Assembly: GCF_040050925.1 (NCBI RefSeq)
Contig: NZ_CP157390.1
Span: 1,798,001-1,862,000 of the forward strand
Direction: 5' to 3'
Source: Leifsonia sp. NPDC080035
GTDB lineage: Bacteria > Actinomycetota > Actinomycetes > Actinomycetales > Microbacteriaceae
DNA: 64,000 bases
Within the stretch, counting starts at the first letter, position 1. The number at the start of each line of letters is the position of its first letter. The position numbers were made by a program, and so were the translations under genes. This document shows, piece by piece, positions 1 through 7,873 of this stretch. The notes beneath the pieces are model-generated. The model saw nothing but the letters and a program-made list of their open reading frames with translations. It did no database searches and was not told the DNA's origin.

Positions 1-42
1 ACGGACAGCAACAAGATCCACCTGCCGAAGGGATCGAAATGA
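1..42 (+). CDS. C-terminal end of an unidentified protein (partial)
   Basis: Frame 1 is open from the first base and ends at a TGA at 40-42, giving the tail TDSNKIHLPKGSK. The stop overlaps the ATG of the next frame (ATGA at 39-42), the arrangement used throughout this window for translationally coupled genes, so this is probably the last codons of an upstream operon member. Too short to identify. Confidence 0.5.
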   Translation, partial: TDSNKIHLPKGSK

Positions 43-371
43 TGAAGAGAACATTCGCCGAAGAGTTCCTCTTCGAGGGCACTCTGCTCTTGCTCGAGGG
101 CAAGATCGAGGCGATCGAATACGTGGACGGCGGGTGGAAGCGCAGAGCGGGGGATCCCGGACAGATCGCGATCGAAATGGCGCGGGGATGGCTGGAGGTG
201 TGGCCGACGGGAAACCCGACGCCGGGAGCGCTGGGCTGGTTGCGGAACACTCCTCTCGGTGATGAGACAGCGCGCGCGAGTGAAGCAAGGGGGCGAATGA
301 CACTCTCTCCGGGTGAAGCCCTGCTGGCGACGCAAACCTGCTCGCAGACGGACCTCAGACGGTCCCGATGA
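39..371 (+). CDS. Small hypothetical protein
   Basis: A 110-residue frame starting at an ATG that overlaps the previous stop; GAAGGG at about 27-32 is a plausible ribosome binding site. It ends in another ATGA overlap with the following membrane protein. The product is acidic in its first half with a Trp-rich middle (GWLEVWP, GWLRN) and has no signal peptide or membrane segment. I do not recognise a family. The double start/stop coupling is the main reason to call it real; its last third is Ser/Thr/Arg-rich and unremarkable. Confidence 0.5.
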   Translation: MMKRTFAEEFLFEGTLLLLEGKIEAIEYVDGGWKRRAGDPGQIAIEMARGWLEVWPTGNPTPGALGWLRNTPLGDETARASEARGRMTLSPGEALLATQTCSQTDLRRSR

Positions 372-682
372 ACGACACGCTCGCCTTCGGCGGCCCTTTC
401 ATGATCGTGGCCGCCATCGCGTGCCCGCTCGTCGCTGCCATCCTGCTCGTCGCCTTCCGCCGGCCGATTGCGCGGTGGCTCGCGGGGATCGTTCCCCAGA
501 AGAACGTGCGGAAGGTCCGTGCCGCGGTCCTCGTCGCGGCACTGGCGGTCGCCGCGTTCGTGGCGGGATGGATTCTCGCCGTCCTCGTGCCCGGTGCGCC
601 GCCGCCCCTGTCGCTCTCGGTGCTCGGGGTCGCTGCGCTGGCGTGGCTTGTCGCCTGGGCGCTGCTCGCCAACGAGCAGTGA
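368..682 (+). CDS. Small membrane protein, three predicted TM segments
   Basis: A 104-residue product with hydrophobic stretches near residues 12-30, 50-74 and 81-101, and a basic loop (RRPIARWLAG, KNVRKVR) between the first two, which suggests an integral membrane protein. Its ATG overlaps the stop of the preceding small gene, so the two are probably co-translated. No conserved catalytic or transport motif is visible and I do not recognise the family. Confidence 0.65.
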   Translation: MNDTLAFGGPFMIVAAIACPLVAAILLVAFRRPIARWLAGIVPQKNVRKVRAAVLVAALAVAAFVAGWILAVLVPGAPPPLSLSVLGVAALAWLVAWALLANEQ

Positions 683-728
683 CAGTGGCCCCTGGCAGAA
701 TCGAGGGACACGATCGGAGGGGACCCAC

Positions 729-1889
729 ATGGCGGTGCGTGCGGACGAGATGGCGGTGCTTCGGCGCCGGACGAGCGAGAAGTGGCGCACGTACCCCGAG
801 GACGTCCTGCCCATGTTCGTGGCCGAGATGGACTTCCCGCTCGCGCCCGCGATCCGCTCCGCCCTGCACCAGGCGGTCGATGACGGCGACACCGGCTACG
901 TCGACGGCAACGACATCGGGCTGCGCAGCGCGTTCGCCGCTTTCGCGGAGGCACGCTGGGGCTGGTCGCCGTCGCCCGAGCGGATGGGCATCACGACGGA
1001 TGTCAGCGTCGTCATCGTCGAGTCCCTGCGCCGGCTGACCTCGCCGGGGGACGGCGTCATCATCACGCCGCCGGTGTACCCGCCGTTCTTCGACCTCATC
1101 CCGGAGGCGGGCGCGACGGTCGTCGAGGTGCCGCTGCTCGACGACGGCGAGCAGTACGCCCTCGACCTCGACGGCATCGAGGCGGCGATGGCGGCGGGCG
1201 CGCGCGGCGTCCTGCTCTGCAACCCGCACAACCCGCTGGGGCTCGTGCACTCCCGGGAGGCGCTCGAGGCGCTCTCGGAGATCGTCGAGCGGCACGGCGG
1301 GTTCGTCGTCAGCGACGAGATCCACGCGCCGCTCACCCACCGCGGACGCACGTTCACGCCGTACCTGAGCGTGTCCGACGCCGCCAGGGAGCACGGGATC
1401 GCCGCCGAGTCCGGCTCGAAGGCGTTCAACCTGGCCGGGCTCAAGTCCGCGATGTTCGTCGCGGAGGGTGAGCGGATGACCGAGCTGATCCGGTCCCTCC
1501 CGGAGGAGGTCACCTTCCGCACCGGACTGTTCGGGATGCTCGCCGCCCGCGAGGGATTCGCTGCCGGGCTCGACTGGCTGGACGACGTGGTCGCCGCCGT
1601 CGAACAGAACTTCGCCATCCTGCGGCGCGAACTCGACGCGCGCCTGCCGGACGCCCGGCTGCGACCGGCGGGCGCGAGCTACCTGGCGTGGCTCGACCTG
1701 TCCGCGCTCGGCTGGGGCGACGACCCGGCCGCGGAGCTGGTCGGCGCGGCGAAGGTCGCTCTGGCGAACGGTCCCGCCTTCGGGACACAGGGGCTCGGCT
1801 TCGCGCGCATGAACCTGGCGTGCGCACCCGAGACCGTGGTCGAGGCGGTGGCGCGCATCGCCCGCGCTACCGAGCTCACGCGCCGCTGA
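729..1889 (+). CDS. MalY/PatB-type pyridoxal-phosphate C-S lyase or aminotransferase
   Basis: A 386-residue fold-type I PLP enzyme. The Schiff-base lysine is K231 in SGSKAFNLAGLK, the signature of the MalY/PatB group; CNPHNPLG (about 164-171) and SDEIHA (about 195-200) are the PLP-binding Asn and Asp/His motifs. Members cleave cystathionine or other cysteine conjugates to pyruvate, ammonia and a thiol. The ATG at 729 gives the family's usual N-terminus and length and sits behind a GGAGGGG site; the frame is open further upstream but only as antisense-like sequence. The 3' end overlaps the convergent YeiH gene by 14 bases. Substrate cannot be read from sequence. Confidence 0.85.
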   Translation: MAVRADEMAVLRRRTSEKWRTYPEDVLPMFVAEMDFPLAPAIRSALHQAVDDGDTGYVDGNDIGLRSAFAAFAEARWGWSPSPERMGITTDVSVVIVESLRRLTSPGDGVIITPPVYPPFFDLIPEAGATVVEVPLLDDGEQYALDLDGIEAAMAAGARGVLLCNPHNPLGLVHSREALEALSEIVERHGGFVVSDEIHAPLTHRGRTFTPYLSVSDAAREHGIAAESGSKAFNLAGLKSAMFVAEGERMTELIRSLPEEVTFRTGLFGMLAAREGFAAGLDWLDDVVAAVEQNFAILRRELDARLPDARLRPAGASYLAWLDLSALGWGDDPAAELVGAAKVALANGPAFGTQGLGFARMNLACAPETVVEAVARIARATELTRR

Positions 1890-2910
1890 CCGCGATTACG
1901 ACCAGGCTGGTGACCGCCACCAGCGTGGACAGCGTCGCGCCGAGCAGCAGCGGCCGCCACCCCGCGCGGCGGATCGCCGCGATGTCGGTGGAGAGCCCGA
2001 TGCCCGCAAGCGCGACCGACACCAGGAACACGCTCGCCGTCACCAGCCCGTCGTGCGCCGCGGCCGGGATGGGCACGAAGGTGTTCCCGACGGCCACCAC
2101 CAGGAACCCGACCAGGAACCACGGGACCAGGCCCGCGATCCGACGCGCGGTCAGCGGTCCGCCCGCGGACCGATGCCGGTGCTCGACGATCGCGAGCGTC
2201 ACGCTGATCGGGATGATCATGAGCGTCCGGACGAGCTTCACCACCACCGCGAACCCGAGCGCCGACGTCGCGAACAGGCTCGCCGCGGCGACCACCGAGC
2301 TGGTGTCGTTGACCGCGGTGCCCGCGAACAGGCCGAACGTGTGCGGATCCATCCCGAGCGCGTGGCCGAGGAACGGGAAGACCAGCACGGCGATCGCATT
2401 GAACAGGAAGATCGTGGAGACGGCGTAGGCGATCTCCGCGCTCGTCGCGCCGATGATCGGCGAGACGGCCGCGATCGCGGATGCGCCGCAGATCCCGGTC
2501 CCGACGCCGATGAGGGTGCGCTCGCGCGCGGGGATGCGCAGTGCGCGGCCGAGCAGCCACGCGGCGAGCAGGCACACTGCGAGCGACGACAGCATCACCG
2601 GCAGCGACCCGAGCCCGACGACCAGGATGCTCGACAGCGACAGCTGCACGCCGAGCAGCACCACCGCGAGCTGGAGCAGGAACCTCCCCGAGTAGGCGAC
2701 GCCCGGCACGACGCGGCCGCGGGGCCGCCGGATCATGGCGACGAGTACACCGATGACGAGGGCAGGGAGCGCGCTGCCGAGCGCGGGGACCATCCGGCCG
2801 ACGCCGGTGGCGACCAGCGCGATCCCGGCCGTCAGGGCGACGCCGGGCGCCACCTCCACGCCGCGGCGGGTCAGACGGGCGGGCAGCGTGCGGAGGGGGA
2901 GTGCATCCAT
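1876..2910 (-). CDS. YeiH/UPF0324 family membrane transporter (putative sulfate or organosulfonate exporter)
   Basis: A 344-residue polytopic protein with about ten hydrophobic helices. It carries the family's conserved elements: GVQLSLSSI, the GTGICGASAIAAVSP motif in the middle, and GLFAGTAVNDTSSVVAA. Members (PF03601) are predicted anion or sulfonate transporters with little biochemistry behind them. It converges on and slightly overlaps the MalY-type lyase; a sulfur link between the two is possible but inferred. About 170 bases separate its start from the next minus-strand gene. Confidence 0.8.
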   Translation of the reverse strand: MDALPLRTLPARLTRRGVEVAPGVALTAGIALVATGVGRMVPALGSALPALVIGVLVAMIRRPRGRVVPGVAYSGRFLLQLAVVLLGVQLSLSSILVVGLGSLPVMLSSLAVCLLAAWLLGRALRIPARERTLIGVGTGICGASAIAAVSPIIGATSAEIAYAVSTIFLFNAIAVLVFPFLGHALGMDPHTFGLFAGTAVNDTSSVVAAASLFATSALGFAVVVKLVRTLMIIPISVTLAIVEHRHRSAGGPLTARRIAGLVPWFLVGFLVVAVGNTFVPIPAAAHDGLVTASVFLVSVALAGIGLSTDIAAIRRAGWRPLLLGATLSTLVAVTSLVVIAVSGA

Positions 2911-3079
2911 TCCATCGAGCCTGGTCGCTCGGCCGCCGCAGCGGTACGCCGGATGCGTTGTGCCGTCACAAGCTGCGCTTGTGGCTGCGTGCCGCGTTCA
3001 TTTCGCGCAAATGGCGGTTATGACGCGCTCGTGACCGACATTTGCCGCACATGTTCGGCGGCGGGAGGCGCGCCGCGGG

Positions 3080-3706
3080 TCAGGCGGGCGAGAAGCGCAC
3101 CGCGACCGCGTCGGCGAAGCCGCGGGCGGTGAGGGCGACCTCGAAGCCGGCCACCGCCTCCAGGTGGCGCGACATGCGCAGCGGCCCCGCGTCCAGCGGG
3201 TCGGTGCCGATCGAGCGGGCGAGGTCCATGACGAGGGACTTCGCCGCCTCGTCGTCGGAGGCGACGAACGTCTGCGGCGCGGGCGCGCCGGCCGGTGCGG
3301 GAAGCGCGAGCAGCTCGGCGTAGACGGTGTTGAACGCCTTGACCACGCGGGCGGAGGGCGCCGCTTCCGCGATGCGCTCGGCGAGCGACGGCCCGCCCGC
3401 GAGCCGGCTCTCCCAGTGCGGGGGATCGAGCGGGTTGCCGAGGTCGATGAGCACTGCTCCCGCAAGCAGGTCGCGAAGCCCGGCGACCGTCTCGATGGCG
3501 ACCGGGTCGTGCACCGCGACGACAACGACCTCGCACGAGGCCGCCACCCGGTGATCGGCGCCGGTGACGCTTGCGCCCATCCCCGCGGCCACCTCCTCCG
3601 CGCGCCGCGCATCCCTGCTGCCGACCACGACCTCGTAACCCGCTGCGGCCAGCCGCGCCCCGATGGCGCGCGTCATCGGCCCGCTGCCGAGGAAGCCGAC
3701 GCGCAT
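3080..3706 (-). CDS. NADPH-dependent F420 reductase-like oxidoreductase
   Basis: A 208-residue Rossmann protein starting MRVGFLGSGPMTRAIGARL, with the GxGxxxxxxG dinucleotide motif, then VVGSRD at the end of beta-2, where a Ser-Arg pair usually selects NADPH. Family members (F420_oxidored, PF03807) move hydride between NADP and F420 or act as unassigned NADP oxidoreductases. It starts 5 bases downstream of the DeoR stop, so DeoR and this gene form a two-gene minus-strand unit. Whether it uses F420 is not visible. Confidence 0.75.
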   Translation of the reverse strand: MRVGFLGSGPMTRAIGARLAAAGYEVVVGSRDARRAEEVAAGMGASVTGADHRVAASCEVVVVAVHDPVAIETVAGLRDLLAGAVLIDLGNPLDPPHWESRLAGGPSLAERIAEAAPSARVVKAFNTVYAELLALPAPAGAPAPQTFVASDDEAAKSLVMDLARSIGTDPLDAGPLRMSRHLEAVAGFEVALTARGFADAVAVRFSPA

Positions 3707-3711
3707 CCCGG

Positions 3712-4527
3712 TTACTCCTCGTCGGCGAGGACGATCTGGACGCCCGCCTCGCGCAGCTTCTCCAGCTCGGCCGGGTCGGCGCTGGAGTCGGTGATCAGCA
3801 TCTCCACCTGTCCCACCTCCGCCATCTGCGCGAGCGCGACGTTCCCGATCTTGGAGCCGTCCGCCACCACCACCGTGCGCTGCGCCTTCGCGACCATCGC
3901 GCGGTTGGTGCGCGCCTCCGTCTCGTCGTGCGTCGTCACACCCGCGGTCGCGCTGATGCCGTCCGCGCCGAGGATCGCTGTGCCGACGTTGACCGCGTTG
4001 AACGTGCTCTCCGCGAGCGCCCCCACCAGCTCCAGCGACTGCGGGCGCAGGAACCCGCCGGTCATCGCCACGCGCACGCCCGCGTAGCCGGAGAGCAGGT
4101 TCGCGATCGTGAGCGAGTTGGTGACGACGGTGATGTCGCGGTGGTTGGCGAGCGCGCGGGCGACGCTCGCGGTCGTCGTCCCACCGCTCAGCGCGACGAC
4201 GTAGCGCTCGGAGGGGAGGCGGCGCACCATCGCCCGCGCGATCGAGCGCTTTGCCTCCTGGAAGCGGGTGTCCCGCAGCGCGACGGGGATCTCGCGGCCG
4301 CGCTCCAGGGCGGAGGCGCCCCCGTGGGTGCGCACGATGAGGTTCTGGTCGGCGAGGTCGGAGAGGTCACGGCGGGCGGTCGCCGCCGAGATGCCGAGCT
4401 CGTCGGAGATCTCGGCGAGGGCGACGGTGCCGCGCTCCGAGACCAGGTCGAGGATCGCGACCAGGCGCTCCGCACGCCGGCCGGTGGTGACGCGAGCGAT
4501 CAGTGATTCGGTTGTCGGTGAGAGCAT
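3712..4527 (-). CDS. DeoR-family transcriptional repressor of the sugar operon
   Basis: A 271-residue regulator. Residues about 15-70 form the DeoR winged helix (LVSERGTVALAEISDELGIS, then TARRDLSDLADQNLIVRTHGGA), followed by the DeoR C-terminal sugar-phosphate domain with ALSGGTTTASVARAL, TNSLTIANLL and TTHDETEARTNRAMV. The frame stays open for another 460 codons upstream, but that part is antisense to the galactosidase. The ATG at 4527 is preceded by GAAAGGGG and gives the normal length. It is divergent from the GH4/ABC operon, with a dyad between them (4556-4580), so it very probably controls that operon in response to a sugar phosphate. Confidence 0.88.
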   Translation of the reverse strand: MLSPTTESLIARVTTGRRAERLVAILDLVSERGTVALAEISDELGISAATARRDLSDLADQNLIVRTHGGASALERGREIPVALRDTRFQEAKRSIARAMVRRLPSERYVVALSGGTTTASVARALANHRDITVVTNSLTIANLLSGYAGVRVAMTGGFLRPQSLELVGALAESTFNAVNVGTAILGADGISATAGVTTHDETEARTNRAMVAKAQRTVVVADGSKIGNVALAQMAEVGQVEMLITDSSADPAELEKLREAGVQIVLADEE

Positions 4528-4555
4528 TGCGGCCCCTTTCGCCGGTCGGACCGCG

Positions 4556-4580
4556 AAGTGATCAATCAATGTGATCACTT
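4556..4580. promoter_or_regulatory. Inverted repeat between deoR-type gene and GH4 operon, likely operator
   Basis: AAGTGATCA (4556-4564) is repeated inverted as TGATCACTT (4572-4580) with a 7-base spacer, a perfect 9+9 dyad in the divergent intergenic space, 29 bases from the repressor start. DeoR proteins bind such dyads. Assignment to this repressor is by position. Confidence 0.6.
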
Positions 4581-4638
4581 TAGTCGCGATTCGCTCATTC
4601 TGTTGCGCAGAGTTGACACAGTACCGCAGGATCGCAGC

Positions 4639-5952
4639 ATGCCACAGATCGTTTTCTTGGGAGCGGGGAGCGTCGTCTTCACCCGCCAGCTGCTCGCCGA
4701 CCTGTTCCGTTTCGACGACCTGCCCACCCTGCGCATCGTCCTCCACGACATCGACGCCGAGCGGCTCGCGGTCGCCGAGGGCACCGCCCGTCAGGTCGCC
4801 GCGCGATTCGGCAGGGACGCCGACATCGCCGCCACGCTCGACCGCCGCGAGGCCCTCACCGGCGCGGACTTCGTGATCAACATGATCCAGGTGGGCGGCA
4901 TCGACGCCACCCGCGTCGACCTCGAAGTGCCCGCGGCCGCCGGCCTCCTCCAGACGATCGGCGACACCACCGGCGTCGGCGGCGTCTTCCGGGGCCTGCG
5001 CACCTTCCCGGTCCTGAGCGGCATCGCCGCCGACATGACCGAGCTCTGCCCGGACGCCTGGTTCCTCAACTACACCAACCCGATGGCGATGAACGTCTGG
5101 TGGATGTCCGTCGTCGCGCCCGGCATCAAGACCGTCGGCCTCTGCCACAGCGTCTACTGGACGGTGCACGACCTCTGCGAGCTGATCGGCGTCCCGATGG
5201 AGGGCACCCACTACCGCGCCGCCGGCGTGAACCACCAGGCGTGGCTCGTCGAATGGTCGCGCGACGGCCAGGACCTCTACCCGCTGCTGCGCGAGGCGAT
5301 CGAGAAGGACCCCGAGCTGCTGCGCCGCGTGCGTGTCGAGATCTTCCGCCGCATCGGCTTCTACCCGACCGAGACCAGCGAGCACTCCTCCGAGTACCTC
5401 GACTGGTTCCTGCGATCGCCCGAGCAGATCGAGCGCTTCCGCCTGAACCCGCTGGAGTACATCGGCATCTCCGAGGAGAACGTGGCCGAGTTCGAGCACG
5501 CGAAGGCGGCGCTCGCGGCGGGCGACGACCTGGAGCTGGAGGAGGGCGCCGCCGAGTACGCGCCGCAGGTCATCCACTCGATCCTCACCGGAACCGAGCG
5601 CGTCATCCACGCGAACGTCGTCAACCGCGGCCTCATCGACAACCTGCCGCAGGGCGCGGTCGTCGAGGTGCCGAGCCGGGTGGATGCGGACGGCGTGCAC
5701 CCGCTGCCGTTCGGCTCCATCCCGGTGCAGGGCGCCGCCCTCAACCGCACCTACCTCTCGGTCGCGGAGCTCGCGATCGAGGCCGCACGCACCGGAGACC
5801 CGGAGCTCGTGCGGCGGGCCGTGCTCACCGACCCGAACGCGTCGTCGTCGCTGACCCCTGAGCAGATCTGGGCGCTCTGCGACGAGCTGACCGCCCGGCA
5901 CGCCCACCTGCTGCCGATCGCGCTCGGCGGGACGCTGGAGACGGCCGAGTGA
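4639..5952 (+). CDS. Glycoside hydrolase family 4, alpha-galactosidase/6-phospho-glycosidase type (MelA-like)
   Basis: A 437-residue NAD- and Mn-dependent GH4 enzyme. Residues 4-17 (IVFLGAGSVVFTRQ) are the NAD-binding start, NYTNPM (144-149) the conserved nucleotide/substrate loop, and GLCHS (C169, H170) with AGVNHQAW (H199) the metal ligands. GH4 enzymes cleave by oxidation at C3 and elimination, and the MelA branch acts on alpha-galactosides. The start at 4639 matches the family N-terminus and follows AGGATC; an upstream in-frame ATG at 4558 lies inside the operator dyad and is rejected. First gene of a seven-gene operon ending at 12002. The exact sugar is inferred from the neighbours. Confidence 0.85.
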   Translation: MPQIVFLGAGSVVFTRQLLADLFRFDDLPTLRIVLHDIDAERLAVAEGTARQVAARFGRDADIAATLDRREALTGADFVINMIQVGGIDATRVDLEVPAAAGLLQTIGDTTGVGGVFRGLRTFPVLSGIAADMTELCPDAWFLNYTNPMAMNVWWMSVVAPGIKTVGLCHSVYWTVHDLCELIGVPMEGTHYRAAGVNHQAWLVEWSRDGQDLYPLLREAIEKDPELLRRVRVEIFRRIGFYPTETSEHSSEYLDWFLRSPEQIERFRLNPLEYIGISEENVAEFEHAKAALAAGDDLELEEGAAEYAPQVIHSILTGTERVIHANVVNRGLIDNLPQGAVVEVPSRVDADGVHPLPFGSIPVQGAALNRTYLSVAELAIEAARTGDPELVRRAVLTDPNASSSLTPEQIWALCDELTARHAHLLPIALGGTLETAE

Positions 5953-6812
5953 GCCTGCGGCCCACCGCGGAACTCGTCGCCGCAGCGCATTCCGCCGGCC
6001 AGGCGCTCGGCGCCTTCAACGTGCTCTCGCTCGACCACGCCGAGGCGGTCGCCGCCGGTGCCGCCACCGCAGGCGCCCCCGCGCTGCTGCAGCTGAGCCA
6101 GAACGCCATCGCGTTCCGGGGCGGCCCGGAGCCGCTGCTCGCCGCCTGCCGCGAGATCGCCGCCGCGTCGGCCGCGCCGCTCGGCATCCACCTCGACCAC
6201 ATCGAGGACAGGGCGCTGGTCGAGCGCATCCTCGCCCGCGCGGAGGACCTCGGCGTCGGCTCGATCATGTTCGACGCCTCAACGCTCGAGTACGACGACA
6301 ACGTCGCGGCGACCCGCGAGGTCGTCAAGCGCGCGCACGACGCGGGCGTCTGGGTGGAGGCGGAGCTCGGCGAGATCGGCGGGAAGGACGGCGCCCACGC
6401 GCCCGGCGTCCGCACCGACCCCGCGGAAGCCGTTGCGTTCGTGGAGGCGACGGGCGTGGATGCGCTCGCCGTCGCGGTGGGCAGCTCGCACGCCATGCTC
6501 GACCGCTCCGCGCGGCTCGACATCCCGCTCATCGAGCGGCTGGCCGCGGCGGTGCCGGTGCCCCTGGTGCTGCACGGCTCCTCCGGCGTCCCCGACGAGG
6601 AGATCGCCCGTGCCGTCGCCGCCGGGATCCGCAAGGTGAACGTCGGCACCGCCCTCAACATCGCCTGGACGGCGGCGCTGCGCGAGCAGCTCGCCGAGCA
6701 GCCGGACGCCGTGGACCCGCGGAAGTACACGCGGGCGCCGCGGGCCGCGATCGCCGATCTCGTCGCCGCGTTCTGCGGCGTCGTCTCGCCGGCGACCGCA
6801 TCCACCCGGTAG
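5949..6812 (+). CDS. Class II fructose/tagatose-bisphosphate aldolase family protein
   Basis: A 287-residue Zn-dependent class II aldolase. GAFNVLSLDHAEA near the N-terminus, the metal motif IHLDHIED (about 78-85), VEAELGEIGGKDG (about 138-150), VLHGSSGVPDEEI and VNVGTALNIAW are the family hallmarks. It splits ketose-1,6-bisphosphate into two trioses; beside an SIS isomerase and a PfkB kinase, tagatose-1,6-bisphosphate is the likeliest substrate. The GTG start overlaps the galactosidase stop (GTGA), so translation is coupled. The bound to fructose versus tagatose substrate cannot be fixed by eye. Confidence 0.83.
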   Translation: MSLRPTAELVAAAHSAGQALGAFNVLSLDHAEAVAAGAATAGAPALLQLSQNAIAFRGGPEPLLAACREIAAASAAPLGIHLDHIEDRALVERILARAEDLGVGSIMFDASTLEYDDNVAATREVVKRAHDAGVWVEAELGEIGGKDGAHAPGVRTDPAEAVAFVEATGVDALAVAVGSSHAMLDRSARLDIPLIERLAAAVPVPLVLHGSSGVPDEEIARAVAAGIRKVNVGTALNIAWTAALREQLAEQPDAVDPRKYTRAPRAAIADLVAAFCGVVSPATASTR

Positions 6813-6837
6813 CAAACACGCAAACAATCAACCTCGC

Positions 6838-6872
6838 TGAGCGATATGCGCATATCGATTGTCAATCGCTCA
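6838..6872. promoter_or_regulatory. Nested palindromes before the SIS gene, likely second operator
   Basis: TGAGCGAT (6838-6845) is repeated inverted as ATCGCTCA (6865-6872). Overlapping it is a 16-base perfect palindrome CGATATGCGCATATCG (6842-6857). The site lies between the aldolase and SIS genes, inside the operon, which suggests an internal promoter or repressor site. It differs in sequence from the 4556-4580 dyad, though a GCGATTCGCTCA string follows that dyad at about 4586. Confidence 0.5.
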
Positions 6873-6943
6873 ACGGCAACCAAGGATAGAGCCAGCGCGC
6901 GGCGGAAGCGTCGCACTGCCTCATGACCCACAGGAGCACCTCC

Positions 6944-7825
6944 GTGACACTCACCTCCCGCGAGATCGCCAGCCAGCCGGACATCTGGCGCACCGCCCTC
7001 GAGACCCGCACCGAGCAGGCCGACGCGCTGCTCGCCCTCCCCGGCTCGCGCGTCCTCGTGCTCGGCTGCGGAACCTCCGCCTTCCTCGCCGAGTCGTACG
7101 CCGCCCTGCGCGAGCGCGCCGGCTTCGGGATGACCGACGCCGCCTACGCCTCCGAGCCGTGGACGTGGCGCGACTACGACGCCGTCGTGCTGCTCAGCCG
7201 CTCCGGCACCACCACCGAGGTGATCGACGCGCTGGACGTCATCCCCGAGGGCGTACGGACCATCGCCGTCACCGGCGTCGCCGACTCGCCGGTCGCGGCC
7301 CGCGCGGACGACGTGCTGCTGCTCGACTTCGCCGACGAGAAGTCCGTGGTGCAGACTCGGTTCCCCACCACCTTCCTGCTGCTCGCCCGGCACGCGCTCG
7401 GTGAGGACGTCTCCGGCCTCCCGGCCGAGGCCGCCGCCCGCCTCGAGGCCCCGCTCGACATCGACACCGCAGCCCTCTCGCACTTCGTCTACCTCGGGAG
7501 CGGCTGGACCTACGGGCTCGCACAGGAGGCGGCGCTCAAGATCCGCGAGGCCGCCCAGGCCTGGTCGGAGTCCTACCCGGCGCTCGACTACCGCCACGGA
7601 CCCCTGGCCGTCGCCGATGAGCGCTCGATCGTGTGGATCCTCGGCGCCGTCGAGCCCAGCCTGGTGTCGGACATCGAGCGCACCGGCGCCCTCGTCCGCA
7701 CCTCCACCGGCGACCCGCTTGTCGAGCTCGCCGACGCGCAGCGCCTCGCCGTCGCGATCGCCGAGCAGCGCGGACTCGACCCCGACAACCCGCGCCACCT
7801 GACGCGGTCGATCGTGCTCGGCTGA
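6944..7825 (+). CDS. SIS-domain sugar isomerase/deaminase (AgaS-like)
   Basis: A 293-residue protein with two SIS sugar-isomerase lobes: the first contains VLVLGCGTSAFLAES and LLSRSGTTTEVIDAL, the second YLGSGWTYGLAQEAALKIREAA with the catalytic-type YRHGPL loop. AgaS-type members convert galactosamine-6-phosphate to tagatose-6-phosphate and ammonia. The GTG at 6944 is chosen because AGGAG lies 7 bases upstream; an in-frame ATG at 6923 lies before that site. It stands between the aldolase and the ABC importer, which fits an amino-galactose or galactose route. Glutamine-hydrolysing domain absent, so it is not GlmS. Confidence 0.8.
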   Translation: MTLTSREIASQPDIWRTALETRTEQADALLALPGSRVLVLGCGTSAFLAESYAALRERAGFGMTDAAYASEPWTWRDYDAVVLLSRSGTTTEVIDALDVIPEGVRTIAVTGVADSPVAARADDVLLLDFADEKSVVQTRFPTTFLLLARHALGEDVSGLPAEAAARLEAPLDIDTAALSHFVYLGSGWTYGLAQEAALKIREAAQAWSESYPALDYRHGPLAVADERSIVWILGAVEPSLVSDIERTGALVRTSTGDPLVELADAQRLAVAIAEQRGLDPDNPRHLTRSIVLG

Positions 7826-7873
7826 CCCCAGGCCGGGCGAACCCCACCCAGTACCCGAGAAGAGGAAACGACG

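Noticed and set aside
729..1889. Naming the PLP enzyme a MalY maltose regulator
   Set aside because: The sequence shows a MalY/PatB-type enzyme, but no maltose genes are present nearby, so a regulatory role is not supported.
4558..4638. Upstream ATG at 4558 as start of the GH4 gene
   Set aside because: It lies inside the operator dyad, has no ribosome binding site, and adds 27 residues before the NAD motif that begins GH4 proteins.
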